A DNA stretch of 64,000 nucleotides from Dickeya lacustris. Its GTDB lineage: Bacteria; Pseudomonadota; Gammaproteobacteria; Enterobacterales; Enterobacteriaceae. The notes under the pieces are model-generated. The model ran no database searches and had not been told where the DNA came from. It was given only the letters and a program-made list of their open reading frames with translations. The stretch spans positions 2,170,001 through 2,234,000 of the forward strand of contig NZ_CP114280.1 of assembly GCF_029635795.1 (NCBI RefSeq). Direction: 5' to 3'. Made by a program: the position numbers and the translations under genes. Positions 51,787-61,073 of this stretch are shown here, piece after piece (within the stretch, counting starts at the first letter, position 1; every line of letters begins with the position of its first letter).

Positions 51787-52224
51787 TGGACAGACTCCTT
51801 GAGCTTTATTACTGATTCCTGAGCCAGCAGTGTGGATGACTTGATAAACAACAAGCCAACAGCCATCTTTCGCTGCCTGGCGTCATACGCTAACAGTGGA
51901 ATACGACGATGAGAGTGCGAGGATAGCAGACCCCTTCCTGAGGGAAAACGACCGTCTTGGTTCTTTCTCTTATTACTGTGCTCTCGTTGCTTATCATGCG
52001 CTGGTGTGCGCCGCAACAAATACAAACAAGGCTTATAGTAACGTCACGATATAATTACCACCATCTTTTCCAGCAGACTTCATTCGCAAAAACACCGGTG
52101 CTTCACTATATTCAACTCAGGTATAAGCCATATCTTTTACGTGCTTGGCAAACATCGCGACATCACGTAAATTCGCAGCATTTCTGACTGATAAAAACCC
52201 TAACCACACTTGGCAGGAACGATG
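51787..52224. other. Intergenic region between the Wzt-like gene and the amino-acid binding protein
   Basis: No supportable gene is found in these 438 bases. They separate divergent genes and should carry both promoters and the right border of the accessory insert. A TATAAT at 52050-52055 on the plus strand is a possible -10, with a poor -35. I saw no insertion-sequence end, tRNA fragment or JUMPstart/ops element. Confidence 0.6.
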
Positions 52225-52995
52225 ATGAAAGCATTCCGTTTAGCATTACTCACCAGCGCCTTACTGAGCACCAGCGTTCTGGCCTACGCACAGGATGATT
52301 TGAGCGCCATCAAAACCGCAGGCGTTATCAAATTCGGCACCGAAGGGACATATGCGCCTTACACCTATCATGATGCCTCCGGCAAGCTGGTCGGTTTCGA
52401 TGTGGATGTTGGCCGCGCGGTGGCAGAAAAACTGGGCGTGAAAGCGGAGTTCATCGAAGGCCGTTGGGATGGGCTGATTGCCGGTGTTGATGCCAAACGC
52501 TACGACGCCGTTATCAATCAGGTTGGCGTGACGAAAGAGCGTCAGGCGAAGTACGACTTCTCCAAACCCTATATTGATGCCAAATCGGTGTTGATCGTGC
52601 GGGGTGATAACACCAGCATCAAATCCTTTGCCGATCTCAAGGGGCATAAATCCGCCCAGAGCCTGACCAGCAACTATTCAAAACTGGCCACCAGCTACGG
52701 CGCAGACATCGTGCCGACCGATGGCTTTAACCAGTCGCTGGAACTGGTGTTGAGCGGCCGCGCTGAGGCAACGCTGAACGATAACCTGTCATTCCTGGAT
52801 TTCAAAAAGCATAAACCGGATGCCAACGTCAAAGTGGTTGCGACGGCCGAAAGCGGCGATCCGTCCGCCATTTTACTGCGCAAAAACCAGCCGCAACTGG
52901 TTGACGCGCTGAACAAAGCGTTAGATCAAATCAAAGCTGACGGCACCTATCAGACCATTTCTGTGCGATACTTCGGACAAGACGTTTCCAAATAA
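52225..52995 (+). CDS. Polar amino-acid ABC transporter binding protein
   Basis: The 256-residue protein has a signal peptide ending near AYAQDD and a family 3 solute-binding fold (GVIKFGTEGTYAPYTYHDASG near residues 32-52, trimmed: KFGTEGTYAPYTYHD; VGFDVDVGRAVAEKLG; WDGLIAGVDAKRYDAVINQVG). It resembles cystine or polar amino-acid binders such as FliY/TcyA. I chose ATG 52225 because AGGA is 6 bases upstream; the ATG at 52222 is too close. A permease follows after 41 bases, but no ATPase. Confidence 0.88.
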   Translation: MKAFRLALLTSALLSTSVLAYAQDDLSAIKTAGVIKFGTEGTYAPYTYHDASGKLVGFDVDVGRAVAEKLGVKAEFIEGRWDGLIAGVDAKRYDAVINQVGVTKERQAKYDFSKPYIDAKSVLIVRGDNTSIKSFADLKGHKSAQSLTSNYSKLATSYGADIVPTDGFNQSLELVLSGRAEATLNDNLSFLDFKKHKPDANVKVVATAESGDPSAILLRKNQPQLVDALNKALDQIKADGTYQTISVRYFGQDVSK

Positions 52996-53036
52996 TGCAT
53001 TGTCCTGCGCATGCATCGCTACCGGAGTGATCGTAG

Positions 53037-53702
53037 ATGCCTTCATGGCTACAACTCATGGCAGACTCCTTTTGGAGTCTGCTTTCTGCTGGGCTAACCT
53101 TCACCGTTCCCCTCGCTATTCTTTCCTTTATTTTGGGTTTGATGCTCGGCGTCGTCGTGGCGTTGCTGCGCTTGTATGGCCCGAAACCGTTGAAAAAGCT
53201 GTGCGATTTTTATGTGTGGATCATTCGCGGCACACCGCTACTGGTACAGCTATTTCTGATTTTCTATGGCTTGCCCAGTGCCGGTATCACGCTGGATGCC
53301 TTTCCGGCAGCGCTGATTGGCTTTAGCCTGAACGTGGGTGCCTATAGTTCAGAGATAGTTCGTGGTGCGATTCTTTCCGTCCCCAAAGGTCAGTGGAATG
53401 CCGCTTACTCACTGGGTATGAGCGGGGCGCAGGCCATTCGCTGGGTAATTGTGCCGCAGTCGGTGTTTGTCTCGCTGCCGCCGCTGGCCAACACCTTTAT
53501 TTCGCTGGTCAAAGACACCTCGCTGGCTGCCGTTATCACCGTGCCGGAAATGTTTCTGGCCGCACAGCGCATCGTCTCCGTCACCTACGAGCCGCTGATT
53601 CTCTACATTGAAGCCGCATTAATTTACCTGCTGTTCAGCACCGTGCTGAGTAAGCTACAAACCTGGCTGGAAGCCTATTACCAGCGCCATATCGTACATT
53701 AA
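53037..53702 (+). CDS. Polar amino-acid ABC transporter permease
   Basis: The 221-residue HisM-type permease has five hydrophobic helices and the EAA loop (NAAYSLGMSGAQAIRWVIVP), which contacts the ATPase, plus the motif YVWIIRGTPLLVQLFLIFYG. It is similar to TcyL/YecS. It should pair with the binding protein encoded upstream. No ATPase gene lies in the 463 bases that follow; AapP at 57561 or an ATPase elsewhere could serve. Confidence 0.9.
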   Translation: MPSWLQLMADSFWSLLSAGLTFTVPLAILSFILGLMLGVVVALLRLYGPKPLKKLCDFYVWIIRGTPLLVQLFLIFYGLPSAGITLDAFPAALIGFSLNVGAYSSEIVRGAILSVPKGQWNAAYSLGMSGAQAIRWVIVPQSVFVSLPPLANTFISLVKDTSLAAVITVPEMFLAAQRIVSVTYEPLILYIEAALIYLLFSTVLSKLQTWLEAYYQRHIVH

Positions 53703-53745
53703 TGACCAGCCACCACCGGATACGGCCCGCCTTCACGCCGCGTCC

Positions 53746-53787
53746 CAACGGGCAGCCCGATTAACGTCGGGTTGCCTCAGCCCGTTG
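53746..53787 (+). terminator. Nested stem-loop after the permease
   Basis: An outer 8-bp perfect stem (CAACGGGC/GCCCGTTG) encloses an inner stem (CCCGA/TCGGG), 44 bases after the permease stop. An alternative 10-bp hairpin (53751-53776) uses some of the same bases. Without a T run it may be a 3'-end stabiliser or weak stop. Confidence 0.5.
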
Positions 53788-53899
53788 CGTGTTTGCACCG
53801 CGCCATCATAAGTTTTGCACTAAAAAAGACGCATCGCTGGAGTGCGACTGCTCTCATTGAGGCAACGTCCCGCTGTTAATGCCTCTCTTTCACCTCCGT

Positions 53900-53946
53900 T
53901 GCACCAAATAAGTTCAAAGAAATAACAACTCTGCCATTTTGGTGCA
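53900..53946. promoter_or_regulatory. Two NtrC-like enhancer sites
   Basis: Against the NtrC pattern TGCACC-N5-GGTGCA, site 1 is TGCACC-AAATA-AGTTCA (53900-53916) and site 2 is TCTGCC-ATTTT-GGTGCA (53930-53946). The outer half-sites also form a perfect 10-bp inverted repeat (TTGCACCAAA/TTTGGTGCAA). They lie roughly 100-145 bases upstream of the sigma-54 -24 element, the usual enhancer distance. Confidence 0.65.
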
Positions 53947-54042
53947 AATCATGCCTTCGCCTTATCCCGCTATAGCCTGCATTTATCACTAACAGCTACT
54001 GATACGATTTAGTTTTCTCTTTCGGCGAGCATAATCACGAAT

Positions 54043-54058
54043 TGGCATTACTTTTGCT
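54043..54058 (+). promoter_or_regulatory. Sigma-54 promoter of the aap operon
   Basis: TGGCATTACTTTTGCT has the invariant GG (54044-54045) and GC (54056-54057) separated by exactly 10 bases, as sigma-54 requires. Transcription would start near 54069, about 97 bases before aapJ. Together with the NtrC-like sites this predicts induction under nitrogen limitation; in E. coli the homologous yhdWXYZ operon is known as an Ntr regulon member. Confidence 0.78.
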
Positions 54059-54165
54059 TAATCTCTGAGACGGGATGTTGTGTCTAGCACAACACCGACA
54101 GACAGAGCAGGCGTGGCATGACTGCGCCACACACAACAGCACATTACAATTATTAGGCACATACG

Positions 54166-55197
54166 ATGATTATGAAAAAAGTGATTATGTCTACGCTGGT
54201 TGCCAGCGCTTCACTGTTTGCCTTCATCAATCAGGCACACGCAGGCGCAACCCTGGATGCCATTCAGAAGAAAGGGTTTGTACAGTGTGGTATCAGCGAT
54301 GGGCTCCCTGGTTTCTCGTATGCTGATGCCAACGGCAAATACTCCGGTATTGACGTTGACGTCTGCCGTGGTGTCGCCGCTGCCGTATTTGGCGATGCCA
54401 GCAAAGTGAAATACACCCCGCTGACGGCAAAAGAGCGTTTTACCGCACTGCAATCCGGCGAAGTGGATATTCTGTCCCGTAACACCACCTGGACCTCCTC
54501 CCGTGATGGCGGTATGGGCCTCGCCTTTACCGGTGTGACTTACTATGACGGCATCGGCTTCCTGACGCATAACAAAGCCGGGCTGAAAAGTGCAACCGAG
54601 CTGGATGGCGCAACCGTTTGTATCCAGGCCGGTACCGATACCGAGCTGAACGTGGCGGATTATTTTAAAACCCACAACATGAAGTACACCCCGGTGACAT
54701 TCGACCGTTCTGATGAAAGCGCCAAAGCGCTGGACTCCGGCCGCTGTGACACACTGGCTTCCGACCAGTCCCAGCTGTATGCCCTGCGTATCAAACTGGG
54801 TAAACCGGCTGATTTCGTGGTGCTGCCGGAAGTTATCTCCAAAGAACCGCTGGGGCCGGTCGTGCGCCGTGGCGATGAAGACTGGTTCGCCATCGTGCGC
54901 TGGACGCTGTTCGCCATGCTGAACGCAGAAGAAATGGGTGTGACCTCTCAGAACGTTGACCAGATGGCCGCCAAACCGACCACCCCAGACATGGCGCACC
55001 TGCTGGGCAAAGAAGGCAACTTCGGTAAAGACCTGAAAGTACCGGCTGACTGGGCGTATAAAATCGTTAAACAAGTCGGTAACTACGGCGAAGTGTTCGA
55101 ACGTAACGTAGGTCAGGGCAGCGAGCTGAAAATCAAACGCGGCCTGAACGAATTGTGGAACAAAGGCGGCATTCAGTACGCCCCTGCCGTTCGCTAA
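54166..55197 (+). CDS. aapJ: AapJ (YhdW), general L-amino-acid binding protein
   Basis: The 343-residue protein has a signal peptide ending near INQAHAG and a solute-binding fold (TLDAIQKKGFVQCGISDGLP trimmed to KKGFVQCGISDGLPGFSY; SGIDVDVCRGVAAAVFGD; DILSRNTTWTSSRDG). The two conserved cysteines are typical of AapJ-type binders. AapJ delivers many L-amino acids to AapQMP. Its ATG is 97 bases past the predicted sigma-54 start site; the ATG two codons later is also possible. Confidence 0.94.
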   Translation: MIMKKVIMSTLVASASLFAFINQAHAGATLDAIQKKGFVQCGISDGLPGFSYADANGKYSGIDVDVCRGVAAAVFGDASKVKYTPLTAKERFTALQSGEVDILSRNTTWTSSRDGGMGLAFTGVTYYDGIGFLTHNKAGLKSATELDGATVCIQAGTDTELNVADYFKTHNMKYTPVTFDRSDESAKALDSGRCDTLASDQSQLYALRIKLGKPADFVVLPEVISKEPLGPVVRRGDEDWFAIVRWTLFAMLNAEEMGVTSQNVDQMAAKPTTPDMAHLLGKEGNFGKDLKVPADWAYKIVKQVGNYGEVFERNVGQGSELKIKRGLNELWNKGGIQYAPAVR

Positions 55198-55213
55198 TTC
55201 CTGACGTAAAACC

Positions 55214-55241
55214 GGGCACGTACTGGCGAACAGGCGTGCCC
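55214..55241 (+). terminator. Intercistronic hairpin between aapJ and aapQ
   Basis: GGGCACG and CGTGCCC form a 7-bp stem with a 14-base loop, followed by TTGCTTTAT. Such elements after binding-protein genes usually hold back processive transcription or protect the upstream mRNA, so that the binder is made in excess over the membrane subunits. Confidence 0.6.
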
Positions 55242-55269
55242 TTGCTTTATCCGTTACTGAGGCTCCAAC

Positions 55270-56448
55270 ATGCTGCAACGCCCAACCGTGAAAGGTGATT
55301 TATCACTGACTAATCCAGCGGTGCGCGCCTGGTTGTATCAAATCCTTGCTGTCGTCATCGTGGTGGTGGCCGCTGCCTATCTGCTGCACAATACCGTCAC
55401 CAATCTTTCGCAGCGCGGAATTACATCAGGTTTTGCCTTTTTAAATAACAGCGCCGGTTTCGGTATCGTCCAGCACCTGATTGATTACGATCAGGGTGAT
55501 ACCTATGCGCGGGTTTTTGTCATTGGCCTGCTCAACACGCTGCTGGTTTCGGTAATTTGTATTGTCTGCGCATCGCTGCTGGGGTTTATTGTCGGGCTGG
55601 CACGGCTGTCTGATAACTGGCTGCTGCGCAAACTCTCGACAATCTATATCGAAACGTTTCGTAACATCCCGCCATTACTGCAAATTTTCTTTTGGTACTT
55701 CGCGGTATTACGTAACCTGCCTGGCCCGCGTCAGGCCGTGAACGCACTCGATACCTTTTTTCTCAGCAACCGTGGTTTGTATATCCCGGCGGCGGAATTT
55801 GGCCCTGGCGCGCTGCCATCACTGCTGGTGCTGATAGCCACTCTTGGCTGTGCCATCGCCTTGTATCGCCGCAACAAACGCTACCATGAGCTCACCGGGC
55901 AACAGCGGCGTTACTGGCCCATCCCGCTGGCGATGCTGGTGGTACTGCTGGGCCTGTCTCACCTTCTCTTTGGCCGCGCGTTGCACTGGGATTTCCCGGT
56001 ACTGAAAGGCTTTAACTTTAGCGGTGGTTTGGTGTTAATCCCTGAACTGGCAGCGCTGGCGCTGGCCTTATCGGTGTATACCTCATCGTTTATCGCCGAA
56101 ATCATCCGCTCAGGGATCCAATCCGTATCCCATGGGCAACATGAAGCCGCCTTATCGCTGGGGCTGCCAAAGCCGGTGACGCTACGCAAAGTGATTCTGC
56201 CGCAGGCGCTGCGGGTCATTATCCCACCGCTGACCAGCCAGTACCTGAACGTGGTGAAAAACTCATCGCTGGCCGCCGCTATCGGCTATCCCGATATGGT
56301 GTCACTGTTTGCCGGTACGGTACTGAACCAAACAGGGCAAGCCATTGAAACGATAGCGATCACCATGTCGGTTTATTTGATTATCAGCCTGCTTATCTCC
56401 TTACTGATGAACCTTTATAACCGGAAAATCGCCTTAATTGAGCGCTAA
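55270..56448 (+). CDS. aapQ: AapQ (YhdX), amino-acid ABC permease
   Basis: The 392-residue protein has about eight hydrophobic helices, an N-terminal signature (VTNLSQRGITSGFAFLNNSAG in part: GITSGFAFLNNSAGF) and the EAA loop EAALSLGLPKPVTLRKVILP near residues 293-312. It is larger than HisQ-type permeases, as usual for AapQ. It forms the membrane channel with AapM and starts 73 bases after aapJ. Confidence 0.93.
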   Translation: MLQRPTVKGDLSLTNPAVRAWLYQILAVVIVVVAAAYLLHNTVTNLSQRGITSGFAFLNNSAGFGIVQHLIDYDQGDTYARVFVIGLLNTLLVSVICIVCASLLGFIVGLARLSDNWLLRKLSTIYIETFRNIPPLLQIFFWYFAVLRNLPGPRQAVNALDTFFLSNRGLYIPAAEFGPGALPSLLVLIATLGCAIALYRRNKRYHELTGQQRRYWPIPLAMLVVLLGLSHLLFGRALHWDFPVLKGFNFSGGLVLIPELAALALALSVYTSSFIAEIIRSGIQSVSHGQHEAALSLGLPKPVTLRKVILPQALRVIIPPLTSQYLNVVKNSSLAAAIGYPDMVSLFAGTVLNQTGQAIETIAITMSVYLIISLLISLLMNLYNRKIALIER

Positions 56449-56457
56449 AGGCACAGG

Positions 56458-57552
56458 ATGACTATGACGACACACACTCCATCCCATCCGACACGCATCA
56501 CCAGCGCTATGGTCTGGGCGAGGAAAAACCTGTTTTCCAGCATCACCAACAGCCTGCTGACACTGGCCTGCCTGTGGCTGCTGTGGACACTGATCCCGCC
56601 GTTGCTCAACTGGGCCATCCTTAAAGCCAGTTGGGTAGGCAGCAGCCGGGCCGACTGCACCAGCGATGGCGCGTGCTGGGTGTTTATTCATGCCCGTTTT
56701 GATCAGTTCATGTATGGGCTGTACCCGCGTGAAGAACTCTGGCGCATTAATTTTGCGCTGGTACTGGCGTTGCTGAGTATTTTGCCGATGTTCTGGCGCA
56801 ACATGCCGCACAGGGGTCGCTATATCGCCGTCTGGTGCGTGGTCTACCCGCTGATGGCCTGGTGGTTACTGTTCGGCGGATTTGGCGGGCTGACGCGGGT
56901 GGAAACGCGTCAGTGGGGCGGCCTGACACTCACCATCATCATCGCCGCCATCGGTATTGCCGGTGCGCTGCCACTCGGTATCTTGCTGGCGCTGGGACGC
57001 CGCTCCAACATGCCGGTGCTGCGCGCGCTGTGCGTGATTTTTATCGAGTTCTGGCGCGGCGTGCCGCTGATTACCGTGCTGTTCATGTCCTCTGTGATGT
57101 TGCCGCTGTTCCTGACCGAAGGCACCACCATCGACAAGCTGCTGCGCGCCCTGGTGGGGGTGATCCTGTTCCAGTCGGCTTATGTGGCGGAAGTGGTGCG
57201 CGGTGGCTTACAGGCGCTACCGAAAGGGCAATATGAGGCGGCGCAATCTCTGGCGCTGGGTTACTGGCGCATGCAAGGGCTGGTAATTCTGCCGCAGGCG
57301 CTGAAGATGGTGATCCCCGGTCTGGTCAACACCATCATTGCGCTGTTCAAAGACACCAGTCTGGTCATCATCATCGGCCTGTTCGACCTGTTTAGCAGTA
57401 TCCAGCAGGCGACGGTTGACCCGGCTTGGCTTGGCATGTCCACCGAAGGTTATGTGTTTGCCGCCATGCTCTACTGGATCTTCTGCTTTAGCATGTCGCG
57501 CTATAGCCAGCATTTAGAAAAACGTTTTGATACTGGACATAAGTCCCATTGA
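56458..57552 (+). CDS. aapM: AapM (YhdY), amino-acid ABC permease
   Basis: The 364-residue permease has hydrophobic helices from residue 25 on and the EAA loop [20 protein letters not shown] near residues 260-279. It pairs with AapQ. The gap from aapQ is 9 bases, and it ends 8 bases before the aapP start. Length matches E. coli YhdY (367). Confidence 0.93.
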   Translation: MTMTTHTPSHPTRITSAMVWARKNLFSSITNSLLTLACLWLLWTLIPPLLNWAILKASWVGSSRADCTSDGACWVFIHARFDQFMYGLYPREELWRINFALVLALLSILPMFWRNMPHRGRYIAVWCVVYPLMAWWLLFGGFGGLTRVETRQWGGLTLTIIIAAIGIAGALPLGILLALGRRSNMPVLRALCVIFIEFWRGVPLITVLFMSSVMLPLFLTEGTTIDKLLRALVGVILFQSAYVAEVVRGGLQALPKGQYEAAQSLALGYWRMQGLVILPQALKMVIPGLVNTIIALFKDTSLVIIIGLFDLFSSIQQATVDPAWLGMSTEGYVFAAMLYWIFCFSMSRYSQHLEKRFDTGHKSH

Positions 57553-57560
57553 GGTTATCC

Positions 57561-58322
57561 ATGAACCAGGACACATTAACATCGCCTTCCGACTACATGA
57601 TCACGCTGGAAAATGTGAATAAGTGGTATGGGCAGTTCCATGTACTGAAAGACATCAACCTGCAAGTCAAACAGGGGGAGCGCATCGTGTTGTGCGGGCC
57701 GTCCGGCTCGGGCAAATCCACCACGATCCGTTGCATCAACCATCTGGAAGAGCATCAGCAGGGTCGCATTACCGTTGATGGCATCGAACTGAACCATGAC
57801 AGCCGCAACATCGAAAAAATCAGAACCGAAGTGGGCATGGTATTCCAGCATTTCAACCTGTTCCCGCACCTGACCGTGCTGCAAAACTGCACGCTGGCAC
57901 CGAGCTGGGTACGCGGTATACCGAAGAAAGAAGCCGAAGCGCTGGCGATGCACTATCTGGAACGTGTGCGCATCGCTGCCCATGCCCATAAATACCCCGG
58001 CCAGCTTTCCGGCGGCCAGCAACAGCGTGTTGCCATCGCGCGGTCGCTGTGTATGAAGCCGAAAATCATGTTATTTGATGAACCCACCTCCGCACTTGAC
58101 CCGGAAATGGTCAAAGAGGTGCTCGATACTATGTTAGGGCTGGCAGAAGATGGCATGACCATGCTGTGCGTCACGCACGAAATGGGCTTTGCCCGCACGG
58201 TCGCTAATCGGGTGATCTTTATGGATCAGGGCGAGATCGTCGAACAAGCGCCACCGGATGTCTTCTTCACCACGCCACGCTCCGAGCGCACGCAAACCTT
58301 CCTGGCGCAGATTCTGCACTAA
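57561..58322 (+). CDS. aapP: AapP (YhdZ), amino-acid ABC ATPase
   Basis: The 253-residue ATPase has Walker [10 protein letters not shown], signature [15 protein letters not shown], Walker [15 protein letters not shown] and H-loop CVTHEMGFA. It energises AapQM. I chose ATG 57561, preceded by GAGG at 6 bases, over an upstream TTG. As the only polar amino-acid ATPase in the region, it may also serve the binding protein and permease encoded at 52.2-53.7 kb; that is inference. Confidence 0.95.
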   Translation: MNQDTLTSPSDYMITLENVNKWYGQFHVLKDINLQVKQGERIVLCGPSGSGKSTTIRCINHLEEHQQGRITVDGIELNHDSRNIEKIRTEVGMVFQHFNLFPHLTVLQNCTLAPSWVRGIPKKEAEALAMHYLERVRIAAHAHKYPGQLSGGQQQRVAIARSLCMKPKIMLFDEPTSALDPEMVKEVLDTMLGLAEDGMTMLCVTHEMGFARTVANRVIFMDQGEIVEQAPPDVFFTTPRSERTQTFLAQILH

Positions 58323-58350
58323 CCCTTCGGGCATGCATGTACCGAGTGTC

Positions 58351-58380
58351 AAAGCCCGCCATCAGGCGGGCTTTTCTCTT
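58351..58380 (+). terminator. Terminator after aapP
   Basis: AAAGCCCGCC and GGCGGGCTTT form a 10-bp stem with an ATCA loop, followed by TTCTCTTT, 28 bases after the stop. This is a clear intrinsic terminator at the convergent junction with the next minus-strand gene. Confidence 0.9.
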
Positions 58381-58427
58381 TCCACAACGGCCCCGAGACC
58401 GGCGGCGGCCATTACCACCTCAAGGGG

Positions 58428-60266
58428 TTAACGCAACACCTGTGATGAGGCTTTGTTCCGATCCTTACATGTTGAATCGGTGCAATCCCAGGAGCGGAAG
58501 GGCGACAGCGTAACCTGCTGATTCAACGCCTGGCTGCCATCAATCGTCAGCACCAGACCACTCAAACGATTGACCAGACGATAGCTGCCATCGCGGCTTT
58601 CACTGCCGTCATCACGCGTCGTTAACGTCTCCACTTTTACCCATTGCGAACCCAGGCACGCATTCGCGTTCGCATCCTGCTCGCACGGATCGGGCAGTAA
58701 TCCTACCTCTGCGCCCCACTTTCTCATCGCCTGAATATCTGCCGATGCCGTCACGCCCAGAAAACGCGTCTGTTCACGCTGGCCTGCGGGATACGCCGCG
58801 AGTCGCACATATCCATCCTGCTTATCCAGCCATTCCCAGCGTAAATTCGCCGGATGCTGATTGCGGTCATGAATAACCGTGAGATTGAAGTTAGCGTCTG
58901 CCGACAAGCGCTCCCCATTTTTATTTTGCAGCGTTGCTGCCGCTAGCGCCGTAGCCTGCCGCGCAGGGGCGCCGGTCAGCGTCACATCAATATATTCGCC
59001 ACCATATTTCTGGCACTCAATATAACAAAACGTCCTGAAGGTTTTTCCAACGATAAAATTAGACAGCGTCTGCACCTGTGGGTCTAACATGAAACGATAC
59101 CAGGAGCGGGTCACATAATTATTTAGCGTCAGCAGTTTCTCCCATTTCTGGCTGGAGAGGCTGTCTGTGGCATAAATATCCAGCGCGCTTTTCCCTTCAT
59201 TTTTCGGGCCGGATGACGGTTCAGGCGTGCCAATGTATTTCTTTAAATAACTGTTCCATGAAACATTAATAACCCGCAATGGAGAATTGATGAGTTTTCC
59301 TTGCGCAGCCAATTCAGATGCCGTGCCACTCATGGTTTTAGGGTTATATTCAGGCAAGAAATACCCCTTCCTGGATATTTCAACAGGCACGATATTACTG
59401 GCGGGCCCAGCGTTACCTAATGCATAGTCATCAGAAATAAACTCTTCCCACACCCCATTATGGTATTTTCGCCAGCTACGCGGTGCCATTTTATCTGCAA
59501 TCGGAGCCCGCATCACATGCGCCTGCATAAAAGAGCTAAACCCGCTCCAGCCAGAAAGATTCATGGTTCGGCTGGTATAAAACAGATAAAAATAACCTGA
59601 TGCATAATCCACAAATAGTCTGGGGTCGCCGCCACCGTAATTATAGGTTTGCCCAAGCGAACTCTCTCGTGCATCCTTCATACCGTATTGCGAGGTTTGA
59701 ATCACATCGGTGACGGCCCAATTCAGACCTTTATCGGTCGATTTAACCAACTCAATCGCATCATAGCGTGGGTTTACGCCGAAAATTTCATCGTGCAGCA
59801 AGCCGTACCAGTCACCACTATCCGGGTCAACCCAGACATCCATTAAGCCACAGTAATTGATGTAATCATAATCCGTGCCGCGCGGTTTAATGCGTTTCAT
59901 CAGCGGCGTATTCACACACAACGGCACGGTATTTTGCACTGTCGCCCGATCATAAATCGCTTTTATCTTATTATAATCACCGAGCTTATCTTTTACTTTA
60001 TTACTGGCGGCCTGATAATTATCAGCACTGAAAAACCGCCAGGCGTGGTCGGCGTTATTAGGATTGTATTGGTTATATTGAGAAAGCGTATCATGATAGA
60101 AATACTTTCCCGTTTCATCGAGAAAAGAAAACCCTGGTGAATCATTAGTCAGAAAGACAGCCGCAGGTGATGTATGTGATGCCGTGACTGCGGCTTGTAC
60201 ATTCTGAAAAGGAATACAGCTAAAATAAACGACACCAAAACCGATTAACCTCGCACTTGTCTTCAT
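58428..60266 (-). CDS. Secreted propeller-fold protein with ricin-like C-terminus
   Basis: The 612-residue protein (ATG 60266, GAGGAG upstream) has a signal peptide ending near QNVQAAV. The middle (about 110-420) contains motifs of five-bladed propeller glycosidases such as GH43-like families: DVWVDPDSGDWYGLLHDE, GGGDPRLFVDYASGYFYLFY, HVMRAPIADKMAPRSWRKYH. The end (YRLVNRLSGLVLTID, VTLSPFRSWDC) resembles a ricin-type sugar-binding trefoil. Cysteines come in several pairs, fitting an extracytoplasmic protein. It lies 61 bases after the second SIS gene, probably in the PTS operon, and may release the sugar that the PTS imports. I cannot name its substrate or prove catalysis. Confidence 0.72.
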   Translation of the reverse strand: MKTSARLIGFGVVYFSCIPFQNVQAAVTASHTSPAAVFLTNDSPGFSFLDETGKYFYHDTLSQYNQYNPNNADHAWRFFSADNYQAASNKVKDKLGDYNKIKAIYDRATVQNTVPLCVNTPLMKRIKPRGTDYDYINYCGLMDVWVDPDSGDWYGLLHDEIFGVNPRYDAIELVKSTDKGLNWAVTDVIQTSQYGMKDARESSLGQTYNYGGGDPRLFVDYASGYFYLFYTSRTMNLSGWSGFSSFMQAHVMRAPIADKMAPRSWRKYHNGVWEEFISDDYALGNAGPASNIVPVEISRKGYFLPEYNPKTMSGTASELAAQGKLINSPLRVINVSWNSYLKKYIGTPEPSSGPKNEGKSALDIYATDSLSSQKWEKLLTLNNYVTRSWYRFMLDPQVQTLSNFIVGKTFRTFCYIECQKYGGEYIDVTLTGAPARQATALAAATLQNKNGERLSADANFNLTVIHDRNQHPANLRWEWLDKQDGYVRLAAYPAGQREQTRFLGVTASADIQAMRKWGAEVGLLPDPCEQDANANACLGSQWVKVETLTTRDDGSESRDGSYRLVNRLSGLVLTIDGSQALNQQVTLSPFRSWDCTDSTCKDRNKASSQVLR

Positions 60267-60327
60267 TCTTGTCTCCTCAGGTGACAATCAATGCGTCTCG
60301 CCCTTTTCTGGCGCAATCATTTATTCG

Positions 60328-61059
60328 CTACATGCAGGTCACTCTGTTTTTATATTTTTTGAGATTCTCTTGATTAAACGCCGTTGCCTGTACCGCATTA
60401 ACCGAGCGCCACAACAGCGGTTGTTTATCGAGCATGCTGATGTGTTTAACACATTCGCACACCAGGCTATTTAAAAGCGTAAAACCAATAACAGAGGAGA
60501 TGGAGCCCGTCGAAAAGTCATGGCCGGGAACAGGAATAATCGCATCGCCAGCCACACCACCCATATCCAGCACGTAGTCACAGACCTCTGCGAGTTTTTT
60601 ACCGCTGTGATGGCGCGACGTCACCGAACGCGTAAACGCCAGTGACGTCAAACCAATGACAATCAAACCGCGTTTTTTCCCTTCCAGCGCAAATTCCACA
60701 GGAACAGGGTTACGCCCGGATGTGGACACCACAATGAGAATATCGCCTTGCCGTAATTCCTTTTCTGCATCAAGCGCTATTGCGGCCAACCCGTGTTGAC
60801 GTTCAGCAAACGTGCTCATCGGCGCATAGGGCGATAGGGCTAAAACGGGTGGTAAAATAGCATTTACCTGTACCAAACCACCGGCACGGAAATACATTTC
60901 ATGGGCGAACATTTGAGAATGACCACAGCCCGTCACATGGATCATGCCATCATTAATAATGGTATTCGCCATTGCCTGTGCGCAGGTGACAATAGATGCT
61001 TGCTGCCGTTTTATCGACTCGATATGTTGCAGCAAATCGGTTAAATATTTTCTGTACAT
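60328..61059 (-). CDS. SIS-domain sugar-phosphate isomerase/hydrolase-like protein, copy 2
   Basis: The 243-residue SIS protein has HVTGCGHSQMFAHEMYFRAGG near residues 41-61 (trimmed: GCGHSQMFAHEMYFRAGG) and the phosphosugar loop VVSTSGRNPVPVEFA. It belongs to the UPF0309-like single-SIS group often found in sugar PTS operons; typical substrates are amino-sugar phosphates. I chose ATG 61059, preceded by AAGGAGAG; the start at 61083 would overlap the previous gene. It is a paralogue of the gene just upstream. Confidence 0.82.
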   Translation of the reverse strand: MYRKYLTDLLQHIESIKRQQASIVTCAQAMANTIINDGMIHVTGCGHSQMFAHEMYFRAGGLVQVNAILPPVLALSPYAPMSTFAERQHGLAAIALDAEKELRQGDILIVVSTSGRNPVPVEFALEGKKRGLIVIGLTSLAFTRSVTSRHHSGKKLAEVCDYVLDMGGVAGDAIIPVPGHDFSTGSISSVIGFTLLNSLVCECVKHISMLDKQPLLWRSVNAVQATAFNQENLKKYKNRVTCM

Positions 61060-61073
61060 CACCACTCTCCTTA

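Noticed and set aside
51787..52224. Insertion-sequence remnant or JUMPstart element at the island border
   Set aside because: No terminal inverted repeat, transposase fragment or GGCGGTAG core was found on either strand.
53703..54165. Missing ATPase gene or small RNA gene
   Set aside because: No frame with Walker motifs exists in this gap, even allowing one frameshift; the content is better explained by hairpin, NtrC-like sites and sigma-54 promoter.
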